From: Haloactinopolyspora alba
GTDB lineage: Bacteria > Actinomycetota > Actinomycetes > Jiangellales > Jiangellaceae
Length of the DNA: 64,000 nt
Reading direction: 5' to 3'
NCBI RefSeq assembly: GCF_003014555.1
Contig: NZ_PYGE01000006.1
Location: forward strand, 1-64,000
Each line of letters starts with the position of its first letter. Position 1 is the first letter of the stretch. Under the pieces are notes generated by a model that saw only the letters and a list, made by a program, of their open reading frames with translations, was not told where the DNA came from and made no database searches. Shown in pieces: positions 33,726 through 43,634 of the stretch. The position numbers and the translations under genes were made by a program.

Positions 33726-34664
33726 ATGGCACATTCTTCGGTCACAGGCCCGCACGCGCCGTCGTCGCCGCGGCTGCGTTCGGTGCGCCCGGACGGGACA
33801 CCGGTCTACCGCTACGAGCAGCGTCCGGGCGTACCTCCGGTCTCGGTGATCCGCTTCGACACCGAGGCCGCTCACGCCCGGCTTCCGCCGGACCACCGGC
33901 ACGCCCACGACTTCCTCGTCCTGGTCTATGTCGAGGACGGCGCGGGCTCCTTCGTGGTCGACGATGCCGAGCTGGCGCTGCGCGCCGGGGAGGTTCACGC
34001 CGTGTCTCCCGGGCAGGTGATCGGTGTCTCGGCCCTCTCGGAACTGGCCCGCGCTCGCGCGTGGTCGGTCGCCTTCACGCCGGACGCGGTACCTGCGCTG
34101 GCCTCGGTCTCCCCACTGGCCTGGAGCCACCATCCGCTGCTCGCGATGTTCGCGCCCGGAGCAGGACACGGCCGGGTCGCCGAACCGGACCGGGAACGCT
34201 GGTCGGCGTGGCTCGCGGACCTGGCCGAGGAGCTCGCCGACCCGGGCCGCCTCGGCGCCCGCGAGGTCGTGACCGGACTACTCACCCGGGTCCTGGTCGC
34301 GGCCGCACGGGTGGCGCCGGCCGCACCGAGCGCACCGGACCCGCTGGTGCAGCAGGTCTTCGACCGGATCGAGGCGACGTTCCGCGAACCGGTCACCGTC
34401 GCCGACATCGCCGGGGCGCTCGGCTACACCGCGGGACACCTCACCACCGTGATACGCGAACGGACCGGCCGTCCGCTGCTCGAATGGATCACCGAGCGGC
34501 GCATGACCGAGGTCCGGCGGATGCTGCGCGACACCGATCTCCCGCTCGGCGCCGTCGCGGCCCGGACGGGCCTGCGCGACGCCACCTACCTCGTCCGCCG
34601 CTTCCGGGACCGGCACGGCATCACCCCCCAGCGGTGGCGGCACAGCCAGCGCGCATCGTCGTGA
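33726..34664 (+). CDS. AraC-family transcriptional regulator
   Basis: This 312-residue regulator has an N-terminal cupin-like sensor domain (HRHAHDFLVLVYVEDGAGSF, about 57-76, with histidines suited to metal or ligand binding) and a C-terminal pair of helix-turn-helix motifs (VTVADIAGALGYTAGHLTTV and LPLGAVAARTGLRDATYLVR). It starts at ATG 33726 after AGGGA with short spacing. It probably regulates the divergent methyltransferase gene; the ligand is unknown. Confidence 0.9.
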   Translation: MAHSSVTGPHAPSSPRLRSVRPDGTPVYRYEQRPGVPPVSVIRFDTEAAHARLPPDHRHAHDFLVLVYVEDGAGSFVVDDAELALRAGEVHAVSPGQVIGVSALSELARARAWSVAFTPDAVPALASVSPLAWSHHPLLAMFAPGAGHGRVAEPDRERWSAWLADLAEELADPGRLGAREVVTGLLTRVLVAAARVAPAAPSAPDPLVQQVFDRIEATFREPVTVADIAGALGYTAGHLTTVIRERTGRPLLEWITERRMTEVRRMLRDTDLPLGAVAARTGLRDATYLVRRFRDRHGITPQRWRHSQRASS

Positions 34665-34695
34665 CCCGCCTCTGCGTGCCGGGGTGCCGCTTCCG

Positions 34696-34724
34696 CACCC
34701 GGTCCCGCCGGGTGGTCGCGTTTT
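34696..34724 (+). terminator. putative intrinsic terminator of the AraC gene
   Basis: The stem cacccgg (34696-34702) / ccgggtg (34708-34714) with a five-base loop is followed by gtcgcg and TTTT. It lies 32 bases beyond the AraC stop and upstream of ctaA. Confidence 0.5.
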
Positions 34725-34779
34725 GCCCCGTTCGGTACTGATCACTCCCCCGGTCGGCGTTGTTGACCGTCCGGTTGTC

Positions 34780-34785
34780 TACGAT
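34780..34785 (+). promoter_or_regulatory. putative -10 box of leaderless ctaA
   Basis: TACGAT fits TANNNT and ends six bases before the GTG at 34792. No ribosome-binding site is visible, so a leaderless ctaA mRNA starting at the GTG is likely. TTGACC at 34763-34768 is too close (11 bases) to be the -35 element. Confidence 0.45.
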
Positions 34786-34791
34786 GGCGCG

Positions 34792-35757
34792 GTGAGCATG
34801 ACCACCGCGCCATCGCCGCCGGCCGAGGGCCGTGGGCGGTTCCAGCGGTGGGTTCCGCTGATCTCCGAGGCGGCGCTGCGCAAGCTGGCGCTGACCTCGT
34901 GGATCACCCAGGTCGGCATCGTCGTCACCGGCGGCGCCGTCCGGCTCACCGACTCGGGCCTCGGCTGTCCCGACTGGCCGCACTGCACCGAAGGCTCGCT
35001 GACGTCCACGCCCGAGATGGGCCTGCACGGCGCCATCGAGTTCGGCAACCGGCTGCTCTTCTTCGTGCTGGCCGCCGTCGCGACGGCCATGCTGCTCGCC
35101 GTGCTGCGCACGTTCTCGTCCGACCGTCCCCGCCGCGACCTCGTCGTCCCGTCGGTGGTGCTGCTCACCGTGATCCCCGCACAGGCCGTCATCGGCGGCA
35201 TCACCGTGTGGACGGGCCTGAACCCGTGGGTGGTGATGTTCCACTTCCTCGTGTCGGCGGCACTGGTCGGGGTGGCCACCGTCCTCGTGCGGCGGGCACG
35301 GCGACCGGCTGCGGTGCCGCCGCGGCGGATCGGCCAGCCGTGGCTCGAGCGGCTGGGGCTGCTGACCCTCGTCGCCACCGCGGTCGTCGTCTATCTCGGG
35401 ACCGTCGTCACCGGCAGCGGCCCGCACGCCGGCGACCCGGACGCCGAACGCACCGGCCTCGACGTCGCCGTGGTCACCCAGGTGCACGCCGACGCGGTCC
35501 TCGTGCTGGTCGGGCTCTCGATCGGCCTGTACTTCGCCGCGCGCGCCGTCGGATCGCCCGGGCGCGCGGCCCGGGCGGCAGCCGTCCTCCTCGGCGTCGA
35601 AGTCGCTCAAGGTCTCGTCGGCGTCGTCCAATACCGCTTGGAGCTGCCCGAATTGCTGGTCGGACTGCACATGCTCGGCGCGGCGCTGCTGATCGCCGCC
35701 GCGGTGGACGCCTGGTATGCCAGCCGCTGGCTCCCGGCAACAGAGACGGTGCGATGA
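34792..35757 (+). CDS. ctaA: heme A synthase (COX15/CtaA family)
   Basis: This 321-residue membrane protein has eight predicted transmembrane segments in two four-helix halves. It oxidises heme O to heme A for cytochrome aa3 oxidase. Visible features include the GGAVRLTDSGLGCPDWPHCT loop with the conserved cysteine pair, EFGNRLLFF, MFHFLVS and VTQVHADAVLVL, with histidines suited as heme ligands. The start is GTG 34792 with an alternative ATG at 34798. Its stop overlaps the next start (ATGA). The partner gene ctaB lies 2 kb away on the opposite strand. Confidence 0.93.
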   Translation: MSMTTAPSPPAEGRGRFQRWVPLISEAALRKLALTSWITQVGIVVTGGAVRLTDSGLGCPDWPHCTEGSLTSTPEMGLHGAIEFGNRLLFFVLAAVATAMLLAVLRTFSSDRPRRDLVVPSVVLLTVIPAQAVIGGITVWTGLNPWVVMFHFLVSAALVGVATVLVRRARRPAAVPPRRIGQPWLERLGLLTLVATAVVVYLGTVVTGSGPHAGDPDAERTGLDVAVVTQVHADAVLVLVGLSIGLYFAARAVGSPGRAARAAAVLLGVEVAQGLVGVVQYRLELPELLVGLHMLGAALLIAAAVDAWYASRWLPATETVR

Positions 35758-36551
35758 GCCCGCTGCCCCCGCTGGTCAGCGACTTGACCCGCCGGCATCT
35801 GGCGCTCGTCGACGACCTCGTGCCGGGCCTGGTGGAAGGGCTCTACGTCACCGGGTCGGCCGCGCTGGGCGACTTCCACGCCGGCACCAGCGACGTCGAC
35901 GTCGTCGTCGTGACCAGCCGCCCGCCCGACCCGCGAGAGTGTGCCGCCCTGGCCGACGTGCACGCCAAGCTGTCGGCGTCGACGTTCTACGACGGCTTCT
36001 ACGTGTCCCGCGAACACCTCGACGACCCGCCCCGTGACGGCGAGACCGTCCCGTTCGTCGCCGGGGGAACGCTGCGCGTCGACGAGCCCTGCGATGAGCT
36101 GAACCCCGTCACCTGGCGGGCGCTTCGCCGGCACGGACGGACGGTCCGCGGCGTCGACCCCGCCGACCTCGGCGTCCCGGCCCAGCCGGACGAGGTCGTC
36201 CGCGACTGGCTGCTGGACAACCTCGCCGGGTACTGGAGCCGGTTCGGCGAACGGGTCACCGCCGGTCTTGCGCACGCACCGGCCGACCGGGTGGTCGAGA
36301 ACGCGACGATCGAGTGGGCCGTGCTCGGCCCGCCACGGTTGCACTACACCCTGACCACCGGAGACGTCGTCTCCAAGTCGGGCGCGGCCGACCACCTCGC
36401 CACCCGCTTTCCGCGGTGGTCCGAACTGGGCGAACGCGCGCTCACCTCGCGCTCGGGCGGCGACGTCCTGTTCACCACCGAGGACCTGCGCGAGGCCGCA
36501 AGCCTGATCGAGGCGGTCCGCGACAGCGCTCAGGCGTTCGCCGCGTCCTGA
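35754..36551 (+). CDS. nucleotidyltransferase, aminoglycoside-adenylyltransferase-like
   Basis: This 265-residue protein shows a nucleotidyltransferase active site, VTGSAALGDFHAGTSDVDVV (about 30-49, with DVD as metal ligands), followed by a C-terminal helical domain (DWLLDNLAGYWSRFGERV) as in ANT(3'')-type adenylyltransferases. The substrate is unknown, and chromosomal homologues are often not resistance enzymes. Its ATG overlaps the ctaA stop (ATGA), which implies co-translation with heme A synthase. Its 3' end overlaps the convergent membrane-protein gene by 22 bases. Confidence 0.82.
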   Translation: MSPLPPLVSDLTRRHLALVDDLVPGLVEGLYVTGSAALGDFHAGTSDVDVVVVTSRPPDPRECAALADVHAKLSASTFYDGFYVSREHLDDPPRDGETVPFVAGGTLRVDEPCDELNPVTWRALRRHGRTVRGVDPADLGVPAQPDEVVRDWLLDNLAGYWSRFGERVTAGLAHAPADRVVENATIEWAVLGPPRLHYTLTTGDVVSKSGAADHLATRFPRWSELGERALTSRSGGDVLFTTEDLREAASLIEAVRDSAQAFAAS

Positions 36552-37423
36552 CGCGCGATGGCGGCGGCCGCGGTGCCGTCGCCCAGTTCCGCCCGCGCGT
36601 CCGGCCGGCTCGCATAGTGCTCGAGCGTGCGGAAGCAGACCACCGGGTCACCGGCCAGCCTGCCGGTCGGCACGGCCGCGACCACCGCTGCGGACACTCG
36701 GCCGGCCAGCCGGCCGAGAGCCGCCGGACGCGGACGGCTCCGCTCGGTCACCGCCCCCGGGTCCCTCGCCTCGATCAGCAGCCAGTGCTGTACCGGCGCC
36801 GGGATCGCGGTGCGGAAGCCGTAGCGGACGGTGGTCGCACCGATCGCGGCGATCTCGTCCCACGCCAGCACCACCCGGTCGATGCCCAGGCCGACGACGA
36901 CATGCCGCGGCGTGAGGTCGACACCGAGGCCGGTACGCGCCGAGCGCAGGCCGGCGATCCCGCCGAGCAGGAACACCGCTCCCACGGCCACCAGGACGGC
37001 GACACCGGCGAGCATCGGCCACTCCCCCTGCAGCACGGCCGCCACCCCGGCGGCGAGTGCCAGCGCGACGAACACGAGACCCGCCAGCAGCAGTCCCACG
37101 CTCACCAGCGGCGGAGTCGGACGCACCGGGAACCGCAGCCCAGGGGTGTGCGTCCCCTCGACCTCGACGAGCACGGCACGCGCCGGCGCACGACGCCGTC
37201 GAGGCCGCACGAGCACCGCCGTCACCACGAGAAGCACGGCGACCCCGCCGGTCACCGCTGTTTGCACCCGATCGCCGTCGAGCGCGAGCAGCACCGCGGG
37301 CACCACCAGGATCAGGGCGGCGGCCGCGCTCACCGTCGTCGCCAGCCATCCGCCGAGCGGCAAGGGCTTCCACCCGGCCGGTGGTGGCAGGGACGTGCCG
37401 GACGAGCCGTTGCGCGCTTTCAC
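36530..37423 (-). CDS. membrane protein of unknown function (PH-like domain)
   Basis: This protein of about 297 residues has four hydrophobic segments (two near residues 27-50 and 55-72, two near 107-160) and a soluble C-terminal half, including LTPRHVVVGLGIDRVVLAWDEIAAI, that resembles a bacterial PH-like domain. I do not recognise a specific family or role. The start is uncertain: GTG 37423 is used, and a TTG at 37468 would add fifteen residues. Neither has a convincing ribosome site. It lies downstream of ctaB on the same strand with a 138-base gap. Confidence 0.7.
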   Translation of the reverse strand: MKARNGSSGTSLPPPAGWKPLPLGGWLATTVSAAAALILVVPAVLLALDGDRVQTAVTGGVAVLLVVTAVLVRPRRRRAPARAVLVEVEGTHTPGLRFPVRPTPPLVSVGLLLAGLVFVALALAAGVAAVLQGEWPMLAGVAVLVAVGAVFLLGGIAGLRSARTGLGVDLTPRHVVVGLGIDRVVLAWDEIAAIGATTVRYGFRTAIPAPVQHWLLIEARDPGAVTERSRPRPAALGRLAGRVSAAVVAAVPTGRLAGDPVVCFRTLEHYASRPDARAELGDGTAAAAIARQDAANA

Positions 37424-37561
37424 GGCGTCAATGGTGCCTGACGGCTGTTGTCGACGTCGTGAGGCCAACGCGGGAACGGCGAGGTTCGCCCGCGCACTCG
37501 ACGGTCATCCGATACGTCCGGACCCATTCTCTTGGTGGCGGAATGCCGCGGCGCGGGCGGA

Positions 37562-38530
37562 TCAGCCGAGGATCAGGACGTCGGCCATCACGCCGGCGAA
37601 CACCACCGTCAGGTAGGTGATGGAGCCGTGGAACAGCCGCATGGCCTTGAGCCCGGCACCTGACGGATCGCGCCGGGCGCGCCCGTGCAGCCGGTGCGCC
37701 TCGGACAGGAACCACGCCCCGGTCACCACGGCCAACAGGCCGAAGATCCATCCGAGGTCGCCCACCGGCCACAGCGCCAGCGTCGTGACGACCATGGCCC
37801 ACGAGTAGGCGAGGATCTGCGTCGCGACGGTGGTGGCCGACGCCACGGCCGGCAGCATCGGCACCTCGGCGCGCACGTAGTCCTCGCGGTAGCGCATCGC
37901 CAGCGGCCAGTAGTGCGGCGGCGTCCAGAAGAACACGACGAGAAAGAGCAGCACCGGCGGCCAGTCCAGGCTGCCGGTCACCGCCGCCCAGCCGATCAGG
38001 GTCGGCACGCAGCCCGCGACACCGCCCCAGACGATGTTCTGCGACGTGCGGCGCTTGAGCAGCATCGTGTACACGAGGACGTAGAACAGGTTGGCCGCGA
38101 TGGTCAGCGCCGCCGCCAGCGCGTTCACCCACACCAGCATGATCGCCGTCGAGCCGGCCAACAGCAGCGACGCGAACGCGAACGCGTGGTACGGCGGGAC
38201 CTGCGCCCGCGCGAGCGGGCGGCGCCGGGTGCGGTGCATGACCGCGTCGATGTCGCGCTCGAGGACCTGGTTGAACGCGTGTGCGCTACCGCCGGCCAAG
38301 GTGCCGGCCACCAGCGTGGCCGCGACCAGGCCGGGCGACGGCAGCCCTCGCTCGGCCAGCACCATGGCCGGCAACGTCGTGATGAGCAGCAGCTCGACCA
38401 CACGTAGCTTCATCAGCGCCAGATAGGCGCCCGCGACCGCGCGCCACCGCGATGACGCGGGCCGCGACGGCTGCGTCTCGCGGCTGGTGTCGACGCGGCT
38501 CGGCTCGACGGGCGTCACGATCATCCTCAT
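37562..38530 (-). CDS. ctaB: protoheme IX farnesyltransferase (heme O synthase)
   Basis: This 322-residue UbiA-family prenyltransferase transfers farnesyl to heme B, making heme O for CtaA. The aspartate-rich motif is NQVLERDIDAVMHRTRRRPL, with a second conserved loop YTMLLKRRTSQNIVWGG and eight to nine membrane segments. ATG 38530 is given, but a GTG at 38518 has AGGA six bases upstream and may be the true start. It is divergent from the tkt operon, the usual actinobacterial layout. Confidence 0.94.
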   Translation of the reverse strand: MRMIVTPVEPSRVDTSRETQPSRPASSRWRAVAGAYLALMKLRVVELLLITTLPAMVLAERGLPSPGLVAATLVAGTLAGGSAHAFNQVLERDIDAVMHRTRRRPLARAQVPPYHAFAFASLLLAGSTAIMLVWVNALAAALTIAANLFYVLVYTMLLKRRTSQNIVWGGVAGCVPTLIGWAAVTGSLDWPPVLLFLVVFFWTPPHYWPLAMRYREDYVRAEVPMLPAVASATTVATQILAYSWAMVVTTLALWPVGDLGWIFGLLAVVTGAWFLSEAHRLHGRARRDPSGAGLKAMRLFHGSITYLTVVFAGVMADVLILG

Positions 38531-38736
38531 GTGTGGTCGAAGAGACAGACGGGACGGGAAGCTCCGTCACTCACGGCCCGTTGAGTCTACCGGTGGGTCC
38601 GTTGTCCCGAGTGCCCGGGCACTACGGACGGCGGCGCGCCGATACGCTCGACCCCGGGACGGCCATCACGCGAACACGGCGGCCCCGAGTTGCTTCACTG
38701 ACCTGATCCGCACCAGCTCGAGAGGAACGTCAGCCG

Positions 38737-40878
38737 GTGAACACGACACCCGACACCAACGCCAGCACGTCCGCCCCGGCGCAGACCGACGACGGCACGC
38801 CGTTCAGCTGGACCGCGCTCGACGACCGCGCTGTCGACACCGGACGGCTGTTGGCCATGGACGCCGTCGAGAAGGTCGGCAACGGCCACCCAGGGACCGC
38901 CATGAGCCTGTCGCCCGTGGCGTACACGCTGTACCAGCAGGTCCTGCGGCACGACCCCACCGACCCGCAGTGGCCCGGCCGCGACCGGTTCGTGCTGTCC
39001 GCGGGCCACAGCAGCCTCACCCAGTACGTCCAGCTGTACCTGTCCGGCTACCCGATGTCGCTCGACGACATCGCCGCACTGCGCACCTGGGGGTCGAAGA
39101 CCCCGGGGCACCCGGAGCACGGGCACACCGAGGGCATCGAGGTCACCACCGGCCCGCTGGGCTCCGGGCTGGCGTCGGCGGTCGGCATGGCCTTCGCGGC
39201 GCGGCGCGAGCGGGGGCTGCTCGACCCGGACGCCGCCCCCGGCGAAAGCGTGTTCGACCACCACGTCTACGTCGTCGCCTCCGACGGCGACCTCGAGGAG
39301 GGCGTGTCCGGCGAGGCGAGCTCGCTGGCCGGCACCCAGGAGCTGGGCAACCTGATCGTGCTCTGGGACGACAACCGGATCTCCATCGAGGACGACACCA
39401 ACATCGCCTTCACCGAGGACACCGCCGCCCGGTACGCCGCCTACGGCTGGCACGTCCAGGAGGTCGACTTCACCGCGGGCGGCGACTACCGCGAGGATCC
39501 GCGGGCCGTCTTCGACGCGCTGCAGGCGGCCAAGGCCGTCACCGACCGGCCGTCGTTCATCCGCGTGCGCACCATCATCGGCTGGCCCGCGCCGAACAAG
39601 CAGAACACCGGCGCCATCCACGGGTCGGCACTCGGCGCGGACGAGGTCGCCGCCACCAAGCGCATCCTCGGCGCCGACCCGGACAAGACCTTCGACGTCG
39701 ACCCGGACGTCCTGGCCCACGCCCAGCAGGTCGTCGAGCGCGGGCGCAAGCTGCACGCGGAGTGGGACCAGCGCTACCTGGTGTGGCGCGAGAACAACCC
39801 CGAGCGGGCGGCGCTGCTCGACCGGCTGCGCGCCCGCGAACTGCCGCACGGCTGGGCCGCGGCGCTGCCGGAGTTCGAGGCGACCGAGCCCGGCGGCAAG
39901 GGCCTCGCGACCCGGGCCGCGTCCGGCAAGGTCCTCAACGCCATCGCGCCGGTGCTTCCCGAGCTGTGGGGCGGTTCGGCCGACCTCGCCGGCTCGAACA
40001 ACACCACCATCGACGCCGAGCCGAGTTTCCTGCCGGAGAAGCGCTCCAGCGAGATGTTCCCGGGCCACCCGTACGGGCGGACCATGCATTTCGGCGTGCG
40101 TGAGTTCGCCGCCGGGCTGATCGCCAACGGCATCGCCCTGCACGGGCTCACCCGGCCGTACGCGGCCACCTTCCTCATCTTCAGCGACTACCAGCGCGCC
40201 GCCGTCCGGCTGGCGGCGTTGCAGCAGCTGCCGGTGACGTTCGTGTGGACGCACGACTCCATCGGCCTCGGCGAGGACGGCCCGACTCACCAGCCCGTCG
40301 AGCAGCTGTCCGCGCTGCGGGCCGTCCCCGGGCTCGACGTCGTGCGCCCCGCCGACGCGAACGAGACGGCGGTGGCGTGGCGGACCGTCCTCGAACGCGC
40401 ACACCGCCCGGCCGGCGTCGCGCTGACCCGGCAGGGCGTCCCGGTGTTCGACCGCACCGAGTTCGCCTCGGCCGACGGCACGGCGCGTGGCGCGTACGTG
40501 TTCGCCGAGGCCGACGGGGGTAAGCCCCAGGTGATTGTGATGGCCAGCGGTTCGGAGCTGCAGCTCGCGGTCGCCGCCCGCGAGCGGCTGCAGGCCGATG
40601 GCGTGCCCACCCGGGTGGTGTCGTTCCCCTCGCACGAGTGGTTCGACGAGCAGGACGCCGAGTACCGCGAGTCGGTGCTGCCGCCGTCCGTGCGGGCCCG
40701 CGTCTCGGTGGAGGCCGGTGTCGCGATGAGCTGGCACCGCTATCTCGGCGACGCGGGGCGCGCGGTCAGCCTCGAGCACTTCGGTGCCTCGGCCGACTAC
40801 AAGACGCTGTACGACGAGTTCGGCATCACCGCCGACGCCGTCGTCGCGGCGGCCCGCGAGTCCATCACCCACTCCTAG
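38737..40878 (+). CDS. tkt: transketolase
   Basis: This 713-residue thiamine-diphosphate enzyme acts in the non-oxidative pentose phosphate pathway. It has H51 in GNGHPG, H91 in SAGHSS, the TPP-binding ASDGDLEEG to N213 segment and a pyrimidine domain around [17 protein letters not shown]. It is full length. The start is GTG 38737 with GAGAGGAA upstream. It begins the operon tkt-tal-pgi-zwf-opcA-pgl. Confidence 0.96.
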   Translation: MNTTPDTNASTSAPAQTDDGTPFSWTALDDRAVDTGRLLAMDAVEKVGNGHPGTAMSLSPVAYTLYQQVLRHDPTDPQWPGRDRFVLSAGHSSLTQYVQLYLSGYPMSLDDIAALRTWGSKTPGHPEHGHTEGIEVTTGPLGSGLASAVGMAFAARRERGLLDPDAAPGESVFDHHVYVVASDGDLEEGVSGEASSLAGTQELGNLIVLWDDNRISIEDDTNIAFTEDTAARYAAYGWHVQEVDFTAGGDYREDPRAVFDALQAAKAVTDRPSFIRVRTIIGWPAPNKQNTGAIHGSALGADEVAATKRILGADPDKTFDVDPDVLAHAQQVVERGRKLHAEWDQRYLVWRENNPERAALLDRLRARELPHGWAAALPEFEATEPGGKGLATRAASGKVLNAIAPVLPELWGGSADLAGSNNTTIDAEPSFLPEKRSSEMFPGHPYGRTMHFGVREFAAGLIANGIALHGLTRPYAATFLIFSDYQRAAVRLAALQQLPVTFVWTHDSIGLGEDGPTHQPVEQLSALRAVPGLDVVRPADANETAVAWRTVLERAHRPAGVALTRQGVPVFDRTEFASADGTARGAYVFAEADGGKPQVIVMASGSELQLAVAARERLQADGVPTRVVSFPSHEWFDEQDAEYRESVLPPSVRARVSVEAGVAMSWHRYLGDAGRAVSLEHFGASADYKTLYDEFGITADAVVAAARESITHS

Positions 40879-40917
40879 ATCCGTCAGCGATGTCGATACC
40901 GGAAGCGAGATGACACC

Positions 40918-42048
40918 ATGACCGACACGATGACCGACATGGACCGGGACCCGCTGGCCCGCCTTTCCGACGAAGACGTGGCCATCTGGCTCGACGATCT
41001 GTCCCGCGACCGTTTGACCACCGGCAACCTGCAGAACCTGATCGAGCACAGCCACCTGGTCGGCGTCACCAGCAATCCGACGATCTTCCAGGCCGCGATC
41101 AGCAAGAGCAGCCTGTACGACGACGACCTGCGCCGCCACGCCGAGCTCGGGTCCAGCGCCGACACCGCCGTACGCGACTTCACCACCGACGACGTCCGCG
41201 CGGCGGCCGACCTGTTCGAGCCGATCGCCCGGAACAGCCGGCACGGCGACGGCCGCGTGTCCATCGAGGTCGACCCGCGGCTGGCGTTCGACACGGAGGG
41301 CACCATCGCCCAGGCGGCCGACCTGTGGACCGAGGTCGGCCGGCCGAACATCTACGTCAAGATTCCCGCGACCAAGGCGGGACTGCCGGCCATCACCGCG
41401 ACCATCGCCGCCGGCATCAGCGTCAACGTCACGTTGATCTTCTCCATCGACCGCTACCGCGAGGTCATGGACGCCTACCAGGCCGGGCTGGAACAGCGCC
41501 TCGAGAACGGCGAGTCGCTCGACGGCATCGCCTCGGTCGCGTCGTTCTTCGTCAGCCGCGTCGACGCCGAGGTGGACAAGCGCCTCGAGACCATCGGCAC
41601 GGACGAGGCCCTGGGGCTGCGCGGCAAGACCGCCGTGGCGAACGCCCGGCAGGCCTACGCCGCGTACGAGGACTTCGTCGCCACGGAGCGCTGGCAGCGG
41701 CTGGAGGCCGCCGGGGCGCTGCGGCAGCGGCCGCTGTGGGCGTCCACCTCGACGAAGAACCCCGACTACCCGGACACGATGTACGTCACCCAGCTGGTGG
41801 CTCCCGAGACCGTCAACACGATGCCGGAGTCGACGCTCGAGGCGACCGCCGACCATGCCGTCATCACCGGCGACACGGTGCGCCCGTACCGCGAGGACTC
41901 CGCGAACGTGCTGGCCGCCGTCCGCGCGGCCGGTGTCGATCTCGACGACGCCACCGAGGTTCTCGAGCGCGAGGGCGTCGAGAAGTTCGCCACGAGCTGG
42001 AACGAACTGCTGGACTCGGTCAACGCGAAGTTGGAGGCGGCGCAGTGA
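40918..42048 (+). CDS. tal: transaldolase
   Basis: This 376-residue transaldolase has the Schiff-base lysine K148 in NIYVKIPATKAG and the N-terminal signature GVTSNPTIFQAAIS (about 49-62). It converts sedoheptulose-7-phosphate and glyceraldehyde-3-phosphate. The length matches the long actinobacterial type. It starts 40 bases after tkt and its stop overlaps the pgi start (GTGA). Confidence 0.96.
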   Translation: MTDTMTDMDRDPLARLSDEDVAIWLDDLSRDRLTTGNLQNLIEHSHLVGVTSNPTIFQAAISKSSLYDDDLRRHAELGSSADTAVRDFTTDDVRAAADLFEPIARNSRHGDGRVSIEVDPRLAFDTEGTIAQAADLWTEVGRPNIYVKIPATKAGLPAITATIAAGISVNVTLIFSIDRYREVMDAYQAGLEQRLENGESLDGIASVASFFVSRVDAEVDKRLETIGTDEALGLRGKTAVANARQAYAAYEDFVATERWQRLEAAGALRQRPLWASTSTKNPDYPDTMYVTQLVAPETVNTMPESTLEATADHAVITGDTVRPYREDSANVLAAVRAAGVDLDDATEVLEREGVEKFATSWNELLDSVNAKLEAAQ

Positions 42049-43634
42049 CGAGTGAGCGGCTGGGCGTCGCCGTGCACGGGCTCGACACGTCCGGCGTCGT
42101 CGACGGGCTGGTCGCGGACGCGGTCGCTTCCCGCATCGCGGCGAAGGATCCGGGGCTGTGGGGTCCGGACGCCGAGCCCGAGGCGTCGATCCGGCTGGGC
42201 TGGACCGATCTGCACAAGACGTCGCGTCCGCTGCTCGCCGAGATCGAGGCGCTGTTGGCGGAGCTGCGTGCCGAGGGCCTCGACCGGATCGTGCTGGCCG
42301 GTATGGGCGGTTCGTCGCTGGCCCCGGAGGTGATCACCGCGACGGCGGGCGTCGAGCTGACGGTGCTGGACACGACCGATCCGGGCGCGGTGCGGCGTGC
42401 ACTGCGCGACCGCCTGGACCGGACCGTCCTGGTCGTGTCCAGCAAGTCCGGGTCCACGGTCGAGACGGACAGCCAGCGGCGCGTGTTCGAGGCCGCGTTC
42501 ACCGAGGCGGGCATCGACGCCGCCTCGCGGATGGTCGCGGTCACCGATCCGGGGTCGGGGCTCGCGGAGTACGCGGAGCAGGCCGGGTACCGCCGGCTGT
42601 TCCTGGCCGACCCGAACGTCGGCGGCCGCTATTCCGCGTTGACGGCGTTCGGCCTGGTCCCCAGCGGACTCGCCGGCGCCGACATCGCGGCGCTGCTCGA
42701 CGGCGCGGACTCGGTCGCGGCGGATCTCGCCCTCGACGACGCCGCCAACCCGGCCCTCGTTCTGGGCGCGGCGCTCGGCGGGTCCGGACGCGACAAGGTG
42801 GCCATCGCCGAGGCCGGCTCCGGCATCGCCGGATTCGCCGACTGGGCGGAACAGCTGATCGCGGAGTCCACCGGCAAGCTGGGCACGGGGGTGCTGCCGA
42901 TCGCCACGAGCGGGGCCGGCGACCCGGACGTCCGCAGGCCGGCAGCGGACGTGCTGGCGGCCTTCCTCGGCGAGGCGCCCGAGGGCGTCGAGCCGGCGGT
43001 GGGCGTCACCGGTTCGCTCGGTGCGCAGTTCCTGCTCTGGGAGTACGCGACGGCCGTCGCCGGCCGCCTGCTGCGGATCAACCCGTTCGACCAGCCGGAC
43101 GTCGAGAGCGCGAAGAAGGCGGCCCGCGGTCTGCTGGACGCGCCGCCGGAGCCGGAGGCGCCGGCGTTCGTCGAGAACGGCGTCGAGGTCCGCGGTTCCG
43201 CAGGGCTGCTCGACGGGGTCGACTCGCTGGCCGGGGCGCTCGGCGCGCTGCTCGACCGGCTCGACGCCGACGGCTACCTGGCGGTGATGGCCTATCTGGA
43301 CCGGGAGGGCGCGGACGCCGCACTCGCCGACGTCCGGGTGCCGCTGGTGCGGCGCACCGGGCGTCCGACGACGTTCGGCTGGGGTCCGCGGTTCCTGCAC
43401 TCCACCGGGCAGTACCACAAGGGCGGCCCGGCCCAGGGTGTGTTCCTCCAGGTCACCGGCGCACCGGAGGTGGACGTGGCGATTCCGGACCGGCCGTTCA
43501 CCTTCGGTGAGCTGATCAGTGCACAGGCGGCCGGTGACGCCCAGGTGCTGGCCGAGCACGAACGCCCGGTGCTGCGGCTGCACCTGACCGACCGGGCCAC
43601 GGGAGTCGAGACGTTGAAGGGTCTGCTGCGTTGA
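42045..43634 (+). CDS. pgi: glucose-6-phosphate isomerase
   Basis: This 529-residue phosphoglucose isomerase has SIS-type sugar-phosphate motifs: GMGGSSLAPEV (about 87-97) and SSKSGSTVET (about 131-140). A late GRPTTFGWGPRFLHSTGQYH provides conserved His/Lys residues. It joins glycolysis to the oxidative branch in the same transcript. GTG 42045 overlaps the tal stop, and its own stop overlaps the TTG start of zwf. This is the divergent actinobacterial pgi type in the pentose operon, not the longer classical Pgi. Confidence 0.9.
   Translation: MTSERLGVAVHGLDTSGVVDGLVADAVASRIAAKDPGLWGPDAEPEASIRLGWTDLHKTSRPLLAEIEALLAELRAEGLDRIVLAGMGGSSLAPEVITATAGVELTVLDTTDPGAVRRALRDRLDRTVLVVSSKSGSTVETDSQRRVFEAAFTEAGIDAASRMVAVTDPGSGLAEYAEQAGYRRLFLADPNVGGRYSALTAFGLVPSGLAGADIAALLDGADSVAADLALDDAANPALVLGAALGGSGRDKVAIAEAGSGIAGFADWAEQLIAESTGKLGTGVLPIATSGAGDPDVRRPAADVLAAFLGEAPEGVEPAVGVTGSLGAQFLLWEYATAVAGRLLRINPFDQPDVESAKKAARGLLDAPPEPEAPAFVENGVEVRGSAGLLDGVDSLAGALGALLDRLDADGYLAVMAYLDREGADAALADVRVPLVRRTGRPTTFGWGPRFLHSTGQYHKGGPAQGVFLQVTGAPEVDVAIPDRPFTFGELISAQAAGDAQVLAEHERPVLRLHLTDRATGVETLKGLLR

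Noticed and set aside
34763-34785. TTGACC/TACGAT as a full -35/-10 promoter for ctaA
   Set aside because: The 11-base spacing is too short; only the -10 part is retained.
38695-41856. Open frame of 1053 codons on the minus strand over tkt and tal
   Set aside because: It is an antisense shadow of two complete, recognisable genes in GC-rich DNA and has no domain or ribosome site.
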